DNA from: Gnetum montanum
Lineage: Eukaryota > Streptophyta > Gnetopsida > Gnetales > Gnetaceae
Assembly (NCBI GenBank): GCA_015680685.1
Contig: MNCI01020276.1
Span: 43,509 to 107,508 of the forward strand
DNA length: 64,000 nt
Direction: 5' to 3'
The notes under the pieces were generated by a model. The model was not told where the DNA came from. It saw nothing but the letters and a program-made list of their open reading frames with translations, and made no database searches. The translations under genes and the position numbers were made by a program. Positions 44,354 through 56,739 of the stretch are shown here, piece by piece. Positions within the stretch are counted from its first letter, which is position 1. Each line of letters begins with the position of its first letter.

Positions 44354-45280
44354 TGGAGTAGGTTCACTCCACAATTAAATCACCTTCAAATACTAAATCT
44401 AGATATTATATAAAGACAAAACATTTTGCTAGAAAACAAAAAAAAAACTAGCTATCTTCAATTAATTTATTAGAACATTACAATCATTTCTCAAAAACCT
44501 TCAACATCCATAAACTTGTCACACTCAAAAGATATTGCAAAGCATGAGGCTCTACAACCACACAATGATTATTCTCAATGCAAGACACAACTAATAGAGA
44601 ATCTCTTTCATATCCTGACACTGAGATCTCAACTCACATGTAAGATATAAGAGAATAGAACACACAAACCAACACATCACAAGTTGATCTTAGAGCTACA
44701 ATACAAATTACACTCACTCAATATGCTCACCCACTCTCTCTTGCTCAATTCTTCATACACAAGAGCTCCCTCTTGCTCCTTATGTACCAAAAATGGTGAA
44801 ATACAATCATATTTATCAAAAACTAGAAGACAAGAAACATAGAAACCTTCCCTCAACTCAACTTGAGGCTCCTCAGATGTTTTTCAAATCTTCTCACCTT
44901 CTTCCTAGTTGCTTTCATCATTTTTCATCACGTTCCAGCTATTTCCTAAATTGAAATGGGTGTTTTTAGAGGTTTTTCCATCTATACAAGTCATCTCTAA
45001 CCTTGGGAAGACATCTCTATGTCAACCCATAACTCTAGTAAGACGTCTACTATTTTTCCAAGATGTCTCTCCTAGGCCTAAGACATCTTACATGAGACAT
45101 CCTACCCAAGACGTCTCACCTTTGGTCAAGACATCTTCTCTAAATTTAAGATGTTTCCTATCACCTTCAATTCTTAGTAACAATATCTTTGAGCCCTTCA
45201 AGAAATCTCTCTAGTGTCCAAAACTTGCAAAAGACACACATAGAAAGAACAAGGGAATCATAAGAGATGTCCCTACACTA
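44354..45280 (-). repeat. 3' LTR of element F
   Basis: 927 bp. On the minus strand it starts TAGTGTAGGGACATC (expected TG) and ends GTGAACCTACTCCA. The central array includes AAGACGTCTCACC, AGACGTCTACT and decay forms AGATGTCT and AGACATCT (about 44985-45155). Confidence 0.82.
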
Positions 45281-45699
45281 TCTCTTACATCATTCATAAA
45301 GTGAACTCGTGTGAAAAAGGAAGTAAAGGTATAAGTGAGCCCCCACTCATGTAGTTTGGTCTAATGTACCCATATAGCATCATTAGTGGATTGATCCTTC
45401 CAATGGATCAAATATTCATGCCTCGTGACTCCCCAAGTGCTACAAGCTTTCCTTTGCTTGAGTACAATTTCCTTACTCTCCATTGAATTCTTGGACTAAT
45501 TAATAGCCCCCTTCAACTCATCAATGCTACCCTGTATGGTCTCCTCATCAACTTTTCCATGATAGTGCACAAGATCTAAAACATTAACCATAAAAGACAT
45601 ACCAACATTGTTAGTAAATCAATCTCAAAAGCATTGTCATTAATTTCAACCTTTATTTTTAAAAGACCCCATCTTCTTGGCTTTCAATTTGGAGAAGTT

Positions 45700-46400
45700 A
45701 ACATCTCTTAACTACTTCATCTTCAAGTACATTCAAACTAAGTCACCAACAGTAAAATTACGCTTCCATTTGCCCTCGTTCCTCTTCAATACTTTCTCTT
45801 AAACTTTCTTCTCTAAATTTGATTTTACTTGTTCATGGAGGTTTCTCATCTCTTACATAAAATAAGCACTAAGTTGAGCTTCATCATCAAAGCTCTTCAA
45901 AGTGTCGATCTTTGGACAAAACCCATAGTTCACTTGAAATGGGCTTTTGCCAATAGCAACATGAAAAGCATTATTGTAAGAAAACTTATCATAGCACAAT
46001 AAGATTTCCCACTTATTCAATTGTCCATCTCGCAAACATTTCAATATGTCTAGCAAGGATTTATTTACCACCTCTATTTGGCCATCAAATTATGGATGAT
46101 TGCATTAGAAAAATTTAATTTTGTCCCTAAAATTTTCCAAAGGGACATCCAAAAAATAATTTGTAAACTTAGATTCTATGTCACTAGTAATATTCAAAGG
46201 AATACCATGCAACTTCACAACATGCTAGAAAAACAAATTTGCAAGATGAGAAGCATCACTCATCTTCTTGCATGGAATAAAATGTGCCATGTTGGAAAAC
46301 CTATCCACAACAACAAAAATTACATCATTCCCACTCTTGGTCTTTAGAATTCCACTCACAAAGTCCACAACACCATGTTCAAGTGATCCAAGTGCCCTTC
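45700..46400 (-). pseudogene. Integrase of element F
   Basis: On the minus strand the core reads, with frame changes, DRFSNMAHF- and CKK-like peptides (about 46310-46260), then the open frame 46071-45853: MVNKSLLDILKCLRDGQLNK, WEILLCYDKFSYNNAFHVAI and GKSPFQVNYGFCP. The last blocks are the third catalytic region and tail of chromovirus integrases. The N-terminal zinc domain is lost with the deletion. No chromodomain is recognised. Confidence 0.75.
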
Positions 46401-46890
46401 GTGATTAGCACTATATACCAAAATATTTTCAAAAAAGAAAATACAGCACTTACCAATCCAAAATATTATTAAAAAAGAAATACAACAACAATTAAGTCCT
46501 TCATTACATCATGCATCAACCTCATGAATGTAGCAGGTGCATTCGTGAGTCCAAATGGTCACCAACCACTCAAAAAATTCATTCAATGTCTTGAAAGTTA
46601 TCTTCCACTCATCACCAAGCCTAATTTTGATTTGATGATAATCACTCTTCAAATCAATTTTACTAAAAATCTCCACACTGTTAAGGACATCAAGGCTATC
46701 ATCCATCCTTTGAATATGAAACTTGTGCCTTACTGTTATCCATCTTGCTACCCTAGAATCAATGCACATGCTCCATTCATCACTGGCCTTCCTTAGCACA
46801 AGTACCACTAGAACTACATAAGGTAAAATGGACTTCCTCACAAATCCATTTGCAAGTAACTCCACTACTTGCCTTTTCAATTTAGCCCTC
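46400..46890 (-). pseudogene. Reverse transcriptase of element F
   Basis: Minus-strand frame 46880-46509: MKRQVVELLANGFVRKSILP, VVLVLRKASDEWSMCIDSRV, then FHIQRMDDSLDVLNSVEIFS and KIDLKSDYHQIKIRLGDEWK. The palm follows in another frame with FFENILVYS in place of the FDDILVYS catalytic motif, so catalytic residues are lost (about 46445-46410). [12 protein letters not shown] follows, then sequence jumps to integrase. Confidence 0.83.
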
Positions 46891-46899
46891 TAATATGGT

Positions 46900-47660
46900 G
46901 CCATCTAGTAAGCTTTTCCATTTGGAATGCTAGCACCAGGGATGAAGTTAATATGATGCTATACATTCCTCATCAATGGTAGTCCATCCAATTTCTCTTT
47001 AAGCACCTAAGAAAATTTCTCCTTCAAGCCTAGCACACCTATAGAAAGTTTAACCTACACATCATCACTATTAGTAGCAACTATTATTACAACAACAAAA
47101 CCAAAACCAGTTTCATCATGTTCTTTTATATATTCCCTCTCTCCTAGAATGATTAAAGAAGCATTAAGTGAGCTTTGCTGCCTCACTTGTTTAACTATCA
47201 TAGGAATCAAATCATGGATTCCATCAGATCTAGCAACACTCCACACATTTATTACTCCATTAACCTAAGCACCATTGTTAAAATTCCAAGTTCTACTAAG
47301 AATTACATAAACATGATCCATTAGAAGCACACCACATTTCACCACATTATGAAAACTTCCAATTTTAAATTTCGAAGTACATTGTTCCCTCACCTCTTGG
47401 GAAAAATCTCTTGATAACCAATGTATCTAATAGGATATCGGATGAGGATTAGTTATCAAACCCAATATAGCAACTACCCTAGAAGAAATAACATTTTCTT
47501 GGTCTCCCTTATCAATCAAAACATTAATCCATTTTCCAGTAAGCAAACAACTAGCCCCTAATCTGAAACAATAATTTCCTATTATAATGATCTTCTCTAT
47601 TTACATTCCCCATGAATGTACATGAATTTACTTTAGAAACATCCTCAATTTTTGAAGCAT
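46900..47660 (-). pseudogene. Protease and linker of element F (eroded)
   Basis: Position between the knuckle region and RT. Short peptides such as GFVVVIIVATNSDDV (about 47100-47055) and LLDSGATH-like remnants are not secure. Several stops. The call rests mainly on gene order. Confidence 0.4.
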
Positions 47661-47699
47661 TAGGATTACCTCTCTGAAGACATTGGCTTGATGTCTCTT

Positions 47700-48886
47700 T
47701 CACCTCCATGGTTTGTGCATCTTTGCCCTTGGCTACCTTGTGAAATGAACATTCCCATTACTTGTGCTCCCATTCTTCACACTTGAAGCCCTAGATTTTT
47801 GATGACTTTCTACCTAACATTTTCCTCCCTTGCATTGGTTCTTCTTGGCTTTGCCCTTCTCATCATTCCTTTTAGTCTTCTTACCTTGGTTGCCCTTCTT
47901 GTCTTCCAATTTGGACTTGGATCCCTTCTCAGCCTAGATCCCTTCTCCTTCCCCTTGAAAGTTTATTTACTCTTATTTCCAAATCCAACTAACTTCTTGT
48001 TAGTCTTGAGTGTCAAATCATAAGACTCATCAAGAATTTGTGGCTTATAAAAAGATAACTCCTACTAGTACACCATTTTTAGGCCTCCTACAAAGATTGA
48101 AGCCTATTCATATTCTTTTGAGTTTACCTTAGCTTGATGAAATAAATTCCAAAATTCAATGTAGAACTCTTTGACATCCTTATCACCTTGCATTAGGAAT
48201 TTTAACTTCATAATGGTTTCTTATCTCTAATAAGACTATTCAAATTTTCTCTTCAACCTGTATTTCATCAAATTTCAATCTCTAATTAATTGATGGTTTC
48301 ATCTTTCATAATCCTAAGATTCCTTTTCCTACCAAGTAGAAGTCATACCTTCTAACCTATATTGAGAAATAGATATCCTTAAGTTATTTGCTACCTCTTC
48401 CAACTGAAAATTCTTTTAAAGTGCTTTTAGCCAACTTACAAAAGCATTGGTCCCATCTACATTATTAAAAGTCTTCAACTCCACATACAAAGGTCTTACA
48501 GGATTTCTAAACACTTTGGCAAGCCTTGCCTCATCTTTGTTGTCAAGCTTTCTTAGAGAAAAAGTGTTTAATACATTTTGAGCCCTCAGATTTCTCATTT
48601 GAAAAATAGGATTCCCTCTAATTGAAATCCTTGACTGATGGTTTCTTACACTCTCATAGCTGGAATGTCCTTCCTCTTCATTTGCTCCATCTCCACTTGG
48701 TTGTAAAACTTCTTCCTCTAAACATGCATGCTCTTCACCTCCACATGTCTAGATATGACTAGGACTAATATTTTTATCTACCTTTATGCTAATTTCATCT
48801 AACTGAACAACCATCATCTAGAATACAGACTTCATGCTCTCCATGTCCCAATTCAGAGCTTACACTTGTTTCTTCCTAGGTGTCAT
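47700..48886 (-). pseudogene. gag of element F
   Basis: The start codon at 48886-48884 gives MTPRKKQV, then a stop, ALNWDMESMKSVF. The frame 48598-48416 reads MRNLRAQNVLNTFSLRKLDN, ARLAKVFRNPVRPLYVELKT and VDGTNAFVSWLKAL, like the chromovirus gag core. A Cys/His-containing segment (CEEWEHK, then CSFHKVAKGK, about 47785-47730) may be the decayed zinc knuckle. Frameshifts and stops are common. Confidence 0.7.
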
Positions 48887-48956
48887 CTAAAATTAACAAA
48901 ATCCTCAACCAAAATCCAACAACAATAGACCCCAAGCACTTTGAAACCAATAACAT

Positions 48957-49915
48957 TGGAGCACATTCACTCCATAATTAAATCACCTTCAAATACTAAA
49001 TCTAGATATTATATAAACATAAAACCTGTTTGCTAGAAAATAAGAAAAGTAGCTATCTTCAATTAATTTATTAGAAGATTGCAATCATTTCTCAATAACC
49101 TTCAACATCCTGAAACTTGTCACACTCAAACAATATTGCAAAGCATGAGGTTCTACAACCACATAATGGCTATTCTCAATGCAAAACACAACTAATATAG
49201 AATCTCTTCCACAATCTGACACTAAAATCTCAACTCACAAGTAAGACACAAGAGAATAGAAAACATATATCAACACACCACAAATTCATCTTGGAGCTAC
49301 AATCCCGAATTTCACTCACTCAATGTACTCACCCACTCTCTCTTACTCGACTCTTCATACACAAGAGCTCTCTCTTACTCCTTATGTACCAACAATAATG
49401 AAATAAAGCCATATTTATCATAAATTGAAAGATAAGAAACCCAGAAACCTTCCCTCAACATAACTTGAGGCTCTTTAGATGTTTTCCAAATCTTTTGACC
49501 TTCTCCCCAATTTTTTTCATCCTTTTTATCATGTTCTAGCTATTTCCCAAATTGGAATGGGTGTTTTTGGAAGTTTTCCCATTCATACAGGTCATCTCTA
49601 ACCTTGGGAAGATGTCTCTATGTCTATCCAACTCTTTGGCATGACATCTGCTATTTCTCCAAGATGTCTCTTCTAGGCCCAAGATGACTCCTTCTAGGCC
49701 AAGACATCTTGCATGAGACACCTTTCCTAAGATCTTTCCTCTAAGAAGTCTCACATTCAACTGAGACATCTCCTCTAAATTCAAAATGTCTCATGTCATC
49801 TCTAGGTCTCAACTAAGATATCTTCTAGCCCTCCAAGACATCTCTCTAATGTCTGAATCTTGCAAAACACACACATAGAAAGGATAAGGGAATCAGAAGA
49901 GATGTCCCAACACCA
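48957..49915 (-). repeat. 5' LTR of element F
   Basis: 959 bp, TGGTGTTGGGACATC start and GTGAATGTGCTCCA end on the minus strand. A primer-like TTGGTTTCAAAGTGCTTGG lies just inside (about 48952-48934). The RGACGTCY array (about 49585-49860) is mostly in AGATGTCT and AGACATCT form. Confidence 0.85.
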
Positions 49916-49920
49916 CAGTT

Positions 49921-51250
49921 CATGGATTGGGAAGTCCTAAAATCACAATTGGATCTACCCCCACTGTATTATAGTAGCATGACTTTGGTATGTTAGGATT
50001 CATATTGAAAAAAAGGGACGTTATAGATTTGATCTTTGACATGACATGAATTTAGAAGGACAATAGTTTTATGTTTGTTTGGATTACTAACACCGATAGA
50101 GATACCATAAGTTATATGGTTGATTTAGACTCATGATTTAGAATAGAGTTACACATTCTTTTAAACTTTGTTAAATGAATCAAAAGGAATGTAAACTAAA
50201 AATATATATAAGTAGACCTACTGGTAGAAGTGATATGACAAATGCTTCTGACAACTTGATTCACGTATGATAGACAAAGAGAGAGGTGCTAGCTACCAAA
50301 GTGATTGCCTATGTGTGTTGGGATGATGGTGTTGAATTGGTTTTTATTAGTGAGATATACGTTCAATAAAACTCCTATTAATTCTATTTTGTGTTGTATT
50401 CATGCTTTGTTCTATGTAAAATGTATGCTACATAACTAACATTTGATGTAAGATGAAATTATGATGCATTGAAGCTAGCTTTTTGAAACATCATTAAATT
50501 GATTAAGAGGTGCATGTAGTATATACTCTACCTAGTTACATTTAGACTAATATTCCCTTTTTACTATGGGTAGAGTTGTTGAATAAAGAAATGCATGGAT
50601 TCCTTGGAATGCTTATCTTCTTGTTTTACACTAGCTACAGATTATGTTATGATGATTAGCTATGAATGATGCATTGACTTGGATTATGTTGTAATTCAAA
50701 TATGTAGAATGTTATATAGATGTACATGCATATTTCTTTTATATTTATATGATTTTCAAATTGATGAATTTGTAATATAAATTTTTGGACTTATTTTGAT
50801 AAGTCTTTTATAATGTTTAATGGCCCTTGTGTGGATGCCAATTTTAATGTTTACATTATTTTTCTAATATGTGTTATGATGTAGTTTTTTGGATGTTGAT
50901 TAAGAGCTTAGGTTGCATATTATTGAACTTGAGTAGATTTGTGATTAGGTACTATTTTGACTCCATAAGCTGCTATATCATTGTTTTTACATATTAGAAC
51001 TTTATTTCATTTTAAGTTATTAAGTTTGATATTTTCTAACCATGAAAGATTTGCTACCAAGGAGGCTCATACTTATTGGTTTATATTTTTATCAATTTTT
51101 CCTTGTGCTATTTATATTCTTTCATATTTAGATAACATGTTTAATTATTTAATTCCTAGATTTCATAAGTGCATTCTTGCATTCTAATTTTATTTGCATG
51201 CTTTATTAATATTCATAATGGGTAAGTTTAGTATTATCCCTTAACCTAGA
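49921..51250 (+). repeat. Repeat K: paralogue of J with the empty site of element I
   Basis: AT-rich, non-coding, collinear with J. At 51071-51090 CTTATTGGTTTATATTTTT is uninterrupted where J carries element I. Followed at about 51250 by chromovirus integrase-like sequence. Its left part is cut by F. Confidence 0.65.
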
Positions 51251-51379
51251 ATTCTATAGGGTTGAGAGGTGCCATGCTAGTTTGAAGATATCACCATATA
51301 AGTCTTTGAATTGTAGGTCATGCATGATTCCTTTTCATTGAAACACTATAGAGGACTAGTAGTAGATTAGTATGGACAT

Positions 51380-51950
51380 AGTAGTCTAGGTGATAAATCA
51401 AATCATGATGATTTGAGAGTAATTTAAAGTAGCTCAAGATCATCAGGCAAGTTATGCTAATCATAGAAGAAGACTTCTAGTGTTTGCAATTGAGGAGAAA
51501 GTGTTTCTATATGTCTCTATGTTAAAGACAATGATATGCTTTGGTACAAAAGGAAAACCTACTTCATGTCACATAGGTTTATTTAGGTTCTTGTAGTGCA
51601 TAGGTAATGTGGCCTATCATGTCAATTTGCCTCCACAACTTGTAGGGGTACACAACATGTTTCATGTATGTATGTTGTAAAGGTATGTACTAGATGATAG
51701 CTATGTGGTGGATAGGACTGAAGTATAGCTTTAGGTTGATGCCTTATATGTGAAGTGTCTAATTAGGATCATTAATCAAATGGAGTGTAAACTATGAATT
51801 AAGATTATTTTAATTATCAAGGTCTTACGGAATTGTTATGGTTCATAAGACATTATCTAGGAGTTTGAATCTGATGTGTGTTCAAACTATTCCAAGATCT
51901 TTCAGGAAGAAGAGTCGTAGGTGTTAGGGATGGGGAAGGTGGGGAACATA
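51380..51950 (+). pseudogene. Chromovirus integrase C-terminus fragment
   Basis: Plus-strand peptides IGNVAYHVNLPPQLVGVHNM, FHVCMLxRYVLDDSYVV (about 51605-51705) and a tail with VLRNCYGS-like and FQEEES parallel the Tekay integrase end seen in M. A purine-rich run GATGGGGAAGGTGGGGAACA at about 51927-51946 may be its polypurine tract. Stops are frequent. Confidence 0.65.
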
Positions 51951-54290
51951 GCATCTCATAAGTTCATATGTTAAAGTTAGTATTCTTTCTAAGTTTGAGT
52001 ATGTTTTTCTTTATGCTTTTATACAATGAATCCAGATGTATATAATGTATGACATGATAGTATGTATTATGACATTGTATTTATGATATATTTATTTTTA
52101 AATAATACTTCTTATATGATATATATATGATGGATGGATGTTGCACTAACTTGGTTGGATGATCTTGACACGTTTTCATGGTAGTTGATGTGGCTTAGGT
52201 AGCTTTAGTAGGTATAGCTACATGCATGTGTGCACTATGTGCTTTGTGTCTAGAATTAATTAATTATGCTATTTGGTATTTTTATTAGTCTAGATACATG
52301 AGAGAATGGATTATGACTTTTTCATAAATTAATTTTTAGTAGGCTTAGAAGGTTGGTATTTTAATAGTTAGATTGTATAAATAGATGAGAATAGCTTTTT
52401 GGTATATTTTATTTAATAGATTTTAATAAAAGGATTTTATCTAAGATAAGCGAGTCATGGGTTTGCTCTTCTTGATATTCTTTTAGAAATAGTTGGTTTT
52501 TCTTAGATTTGAAACAACATAATTGTTGCCATAAAAACCTTAGTAATCCATATTATTGGGCATTGCTAACATTCATCAACTAGAAGTGGAAGCTCTACTA
52601 GATTGAAGTCTCATGTGATGGATTTATGCTTGTGAGTTCATGGATTGTATACTATTATATTTGTGTGCAAGATTATTTAGGTGTTTATATTCTTAGTTCT
52701 TATGCATCATTGTTAGATGAGGATTCTTAACATTTTCTCCTATATTTCTAATTCAACAAGTTTTATATAATATCAATAGAACATTGGTTTTGTTCTTACA
52801 AAACCGTAGTCTATTTTCTAGACTTATATTTTTGTAATTTATGCATTACAATAATTTCTTGGAATTTTCACATTTTTCATATGAGTATTATTTTTTTCAT
52901 TTGTAAATCAATGTTAGTATGCTCATCTTGTTACTAGACTTAATGAGTTTTATACATTAGTTGAGATTCTAAGTTTTCCATCTATCTTATTAATTTAAGG
53001 GTTTTCTTCCTTATATCCTTCTTTTTGGATTTTGAACATTTTTTTATATTTTGATAGCCCATACTTGGTTATTACGATGCCAAGGAACTATTAACATGAT
53101 CGTTTAGTGATTTGGAATTTTCTAAGTACCATTTGATGTTTTTCTTTTCTTTTGGTCAAACTAGTGTTTCCATCATAGCCATGAGTTAACCATAGGTCAT
53201 GGTATGACTATTGGCACTAACCATAGGTCATGATCAAGTTGTGATCAACCAAAAACTTCAAATATGAAAAATTAAGTTTTTGTTTCTATTAAAATTACTT
53301 TTTTTTATTATACTACAAGTTGACCATGAGTCAACCACAAGTCATGATCATGGCATGTTTCAAGGTATTTTACCATTTATGATACTTTCTAATGTTGATA
53401 ATATTTAAAGATTAATCATGACTCATGGTTTAGACTACATATTGTGGTGAGGTTTTGGTTAGCTATTTTTATCATTTGTATGTTCTTTCTATAGTTCAAG
53501 ATTTAGTGAATGAGTTTTTGGCCTCATTTCATATTAAGTAATATTCTATACTATGTTAGAAGATAGTAAAATATTTGATGTATTTGTTTGGAAGCCATAG
53601 GTGGGTTTTGTCATAGGGGCTCAGTCACAGGATTGTTTCTTCTCCATCAACACTATTTTGTACATTTTTTGTGATTGTGTGAATGTATGTGTGATAGGGA
53701 CTAGTCATGTGATGTGTGACTAATTGGTAATGAAAACCATGAATGGTTTGGTCTTACCTTCATACTAAGGTGAATCTATGAGCCTCTTATAATAAGCCTC
53801 ATCCTACAAAAGAGGAGAAGTATTTGGTTCTTCACTAGCACATTGTACCTTCATTATATTAGAAGATTTTCTAGGTAACTCTAACATACGTAATTTTAGA
53901 TAGTGGGTGAGTGTTTTCACTAGAGTTGATTAAGACTAAAATAAATTGATGTGTATAGTAGAAGTAAAATGGTAATTGGTAATAGTAGATAGTAACTGAC
54001 TAATGATAAACAAGCTAAGTATACATGTCAATAACTTCATATGTTATACTAAGTGTGGTGCATGCTACTCTCCTAATTTGTATGGTTGTTTGGTTAATAG
54101 GAAGAAAAGAATAATTATTCACTATAAATCTTGGTTCATGTAATTCATACTATCATGTGTTGTATGGTACTGATGTGTGCTTGCAAGTCAAAGTATCCTT
54201 GCCTAGTTGTCATCCATGAACACTTGTCCTTAGAAAATCATGAGGAGGTACCTGTTGAACTTTTTGTATGTCCAAACCTTAAGGAAAATG
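51951..54290. other. Unassigned AT-rich DNA, probably eroded LTR
   Basis: Starts after the purine tract, so its left part may be a chromovirus 3' LTR. It contains a CATGA-rich repeat at 53160-53470 like that at 38000-38420. No coding is supported. Confidence 0.4.
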
Positions 54291-55394
54291 GAGAATAATA
54301 GAATGTTTGTTGTAGATGATGTGTTTGAAGAACATGAACAAGAACTTAACAAGACAAGAACTATAATGAAATGACAAAGTGAAGACTACATGGGCAAGAT
54401 GAGAACATGAATGAGCATGGATCTAAAACAAAGACTACAAACCAAATGAAGATGCTTCAAGGATTGAAAACAAGTCAAATTAATGAGAGAAAGCCTCAAG
54501 AACCAAAGTTCAAGAACTAGGGAGACGTCTTTAAGAAATAGTAGATGTCTCTGTTGAAAAGAAAGAAATCACAAGTAGATGTCTTTCAAAAATAGTAAAC
54601 ATCTTCATCCTAAAGTAGATGTTTCCCCATAGACGTCTTCCTAGAGATATCCCATTTCAAAAAGAGACGTCTCTCCAAAATTAAAGCAAAGGTAGACATC
54701 CCAACTTCAAAAGTGATGCCTAAACTAGCCGTTTCATGAATTTTGAGGTGTTTTTGAAAACTCTAATGCTATAAGAAGACTTTAAATCCTATTGTATAGT
54801 AGAAGTATTATCAAAATCAAAACTATCATTGTCTATCTTATGCTATTGTACTTGTCTACTTGAATTGTCACATCATTTGTAAGATTTGTTATGGAACTAT
54901 GCTTCATTGTCCAAGGAATTTGTAAATTGAGTTACACTCTCTCCTTGTGAATCTTTTTCTTTTCTTGCTACCATGAGGGGTTTCATGTGCTTCTTGTGAG
55001 AAGGCATCCTTTTAGAGCTTGTCGGGATCCTATAGGATTGAGTTATTTTGCTACGTCAAAACACTCTAGAGCATAGCTCTATTTTGTACAAGTTGTGGGA
55101 TCCTGTAAACCACTATTGAGCTTTTTCAGACCTTGCAAGGTTGAGAGTTGTTGCATCGATCAAACTCTCCTTAGTGGAACTAAAACTTTGCAAAGGTTGT
55201 TATGTCCTCTAAACCACATTTTGGAAGAAATAAATTCTAAAGGTGTGCAAGGAATCTACCCTCCAAGTGTGAACTACCCAAGTTGGAGAACCACATAATT
55301 CTTATGTTTTGTATAATAGGTGTTGCTTGTGATTTGGAAAACTTATTCATTCCCATTCCCTCCCCCCCTCCCCTTTCTAAGTTCTCAGTCCTCA
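54291..55394 (+). repeat. LTR-like sequence L with RGACGTCY array
   Basis: The right end ...CAGTCCTCA at 55394 is followed by a primer site, so it is the 3' end of a 5' LTR. The left limit is uncertain. The part 54515-54725 carries AGACGTCT, AGATGTCT and GAGACGTCTC units. The part 55000-55300 has the TTGCAAGGTTGAGAG and GGTTGTTATGTCC style often seen in SIRE-type copia LTRs. Family not settled. Confidence 0.5.
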
Positions 55395-55396
55395 AG

Positions 55397-55412
55397 TGGT
55401 ATTAGAGCCTAG
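55397..55412 (+). promoter_or_regulatory. Primer binding site (tRNA-Met-like) after L
   Basis: TGGTATTAGAGCCTAG two bases after the LTR end matches TGGTATCAGAGC with one change. Confidence 0.72.
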
Positions 55413-55706
55413 TTACCTCTCATAGATAAATCAAAATGAACAAGCAAGGGACAATCAATGTTAGGCACAATTGGGCAAGGAGATTAATGTGCTTCATCGA
55501 TTACTGCATTCAAATAGTATATCACATTGCTAAAGGTAAATCTTTCATTTCCTTCTTTACATTTAGGAATAGGAAAAACTACAACTACAAAGGTGATAAA
55601 ATTTGTGACAATCTAGACAATAAGGGAAGGCCAAAAAATGAAGATTCTGTTGAAGAAAAGTATGGGTTGTTTTGTTATGAAGTTGTTTCTTTCCAAAACT
55701 TGTGCC
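55413..55706 (+). pseudogene. Retroelement coding fragment between L and element E
   Basis: The frame 55436-55750 begins MNKQGTINVRHNWARRLMCF, then IDYCIQIVYHIAKGKSF. This resembles the RNase H end of chromoviruses (N-x-RH-x-RW...HKxGKxN). If so, gag to RT were deleted right behind the primer site. It is interrupted by E at 55707. The resemblance is weak and a gag origin is possible. Confidence 0.35.
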
Positions 55707-55843
55707 TGATGAACTGCGGTTTGCCAGGCCCCTCGATATTGGATACATGATATTGAGTACACGATATCGGGTATGCGATATCGCAGCCTAGATACGATAT
55801 CGTATACATGATATCATGATTCTTGTGTTGGCCTATAAATATA
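55707..55843 (+). promoter_or_regulatory. U3 promoter of 5' LTR E
   Basis: GATATTGGATACATGATATT, GTACACGATATCGGGTATGC, GATATCGCAG, ATACGATATCGTATACATGA and TATCATG (about 55735-55820) precede CCTATAAATATAG. The units alternate GATATC cores with GTATAC-like spacers. Confidence 0.62.
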
Positions 55844-56586
55844 GCACTCAGGTGCATGGGGAGGAGTCCTTCAGTAAGTATTTAGCGTTAATTCTTTTTG
55901 TTAGTTTTTAATTAGTTTTCAGTTCCTTTCCCAAGTGCATGCCCGCAGTGTGATGCTTGTAATTATATAGAACCTTTGCTCGAGTGTGACGTACTTGGAC
56001 ATGCACACAATCAACAATAAAGATCAAGATTACTCCATCATTGCAGCATTCACTTAGTTTCTAATTGTTTAATTATTAATTATGATTTATTGTTTTCTTA
56101 GTTAATATTTCTTTTATCATCATTTACTATTCTTGTTGTTAATGCGAAATGAGTACATCTTAATTACAAACATTTAAGTGTAACTACTTGGTAACCTAGT
56201 AGTGTATTTAGTAGTGCTCGAGTAATGTGTGCTTGGTAATCCCAGAAGTAGTACACGAAGTCCAAGATGCATACGGATGATTAAGGATGGATGCTCATCG
56301 CACTTAGGCTAGCTTAGATTTTACTTCATATTGCTCATTAGCTTAATCAAGATTATTTATCATTGTTCTTAGGAGTAGCATAGTGTTAGAAATCACATCA
56401 TACATCTCACTCTAAACTAAACCATACATAACAAAGCAAATACTAGTCCAAGTGGTAAGACAGTGAACTACGATCAACGTATAACTATCTAGGTGCCACA
56501 ACTAGTCCATCTGCGAAGTTCAACTGGATCACGCGTACACACTTGCATTCGTATGCTTGAGTGTAGGGGTACCTCACCGCTCATCA
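55707..56586 (+). repeat. 5' LTR of element E
   Basis: 880 bp from TGATGAACTGCGGTTTGCC to GGGGTACCTCACCGCTCATCA. TATA box at about 55833, AATAAA at about 56018. R/U5 block with TTGGTAACCTAG and TTGGTAATCCCAG (about 56189-56245). Confidence 0.9.
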
Positions 56587-56587
56587 T

Positions 56588-56605
56588 TGGTACTATTTTC
56601 AAGGA
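56588..56605 (+). promoter_or_regulatory. Primer binding site of element E
   Basis: TGGTACTATTTTCAAGGA one base after the LTR; a degenerate form of the tRNA-Asp-like site of C and D. Confidence 0.5.
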
Positions 56606-56739
56606 CGGTGCTAGTTATCTAGATTAGTTATATCATACAAGATTGTTGTAATAGGGTATTAATGATATATCTTTTAGACAAAAAAATTAAATTCAATTAA
56701 GTCACACACAATTCACAATAATATCTCTTTCACAAGACA

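Larger units (their letters stand above)
44354..49915 (-). mobile_element. Element F: chromovirus with internal deletion
   Basis: 5562 bp, LTRs 48957-49915 (5') and 44354-45280 (3') on the minus strand. Flanking CGGTT (44349-44353) and CAGTT (49916-49920) differ by one change consistent with CpG decay. Order: gag from 48886, zinc-knuckle region, protease, RT, then a jump from the RT palm into the integrase core, integrase tail, LTR. RT and integrase motifs (HFIPC region, VNKSLLDILKCL) resemble Reina/CRM-type chromoviruses. All frames are broken. Confidence 0.88.

Noticed and set aside
47799-48023. Leu/Phe-rich plus-strand frame in element F
   Set aside because: Antisense to the gag of F; no independent support.
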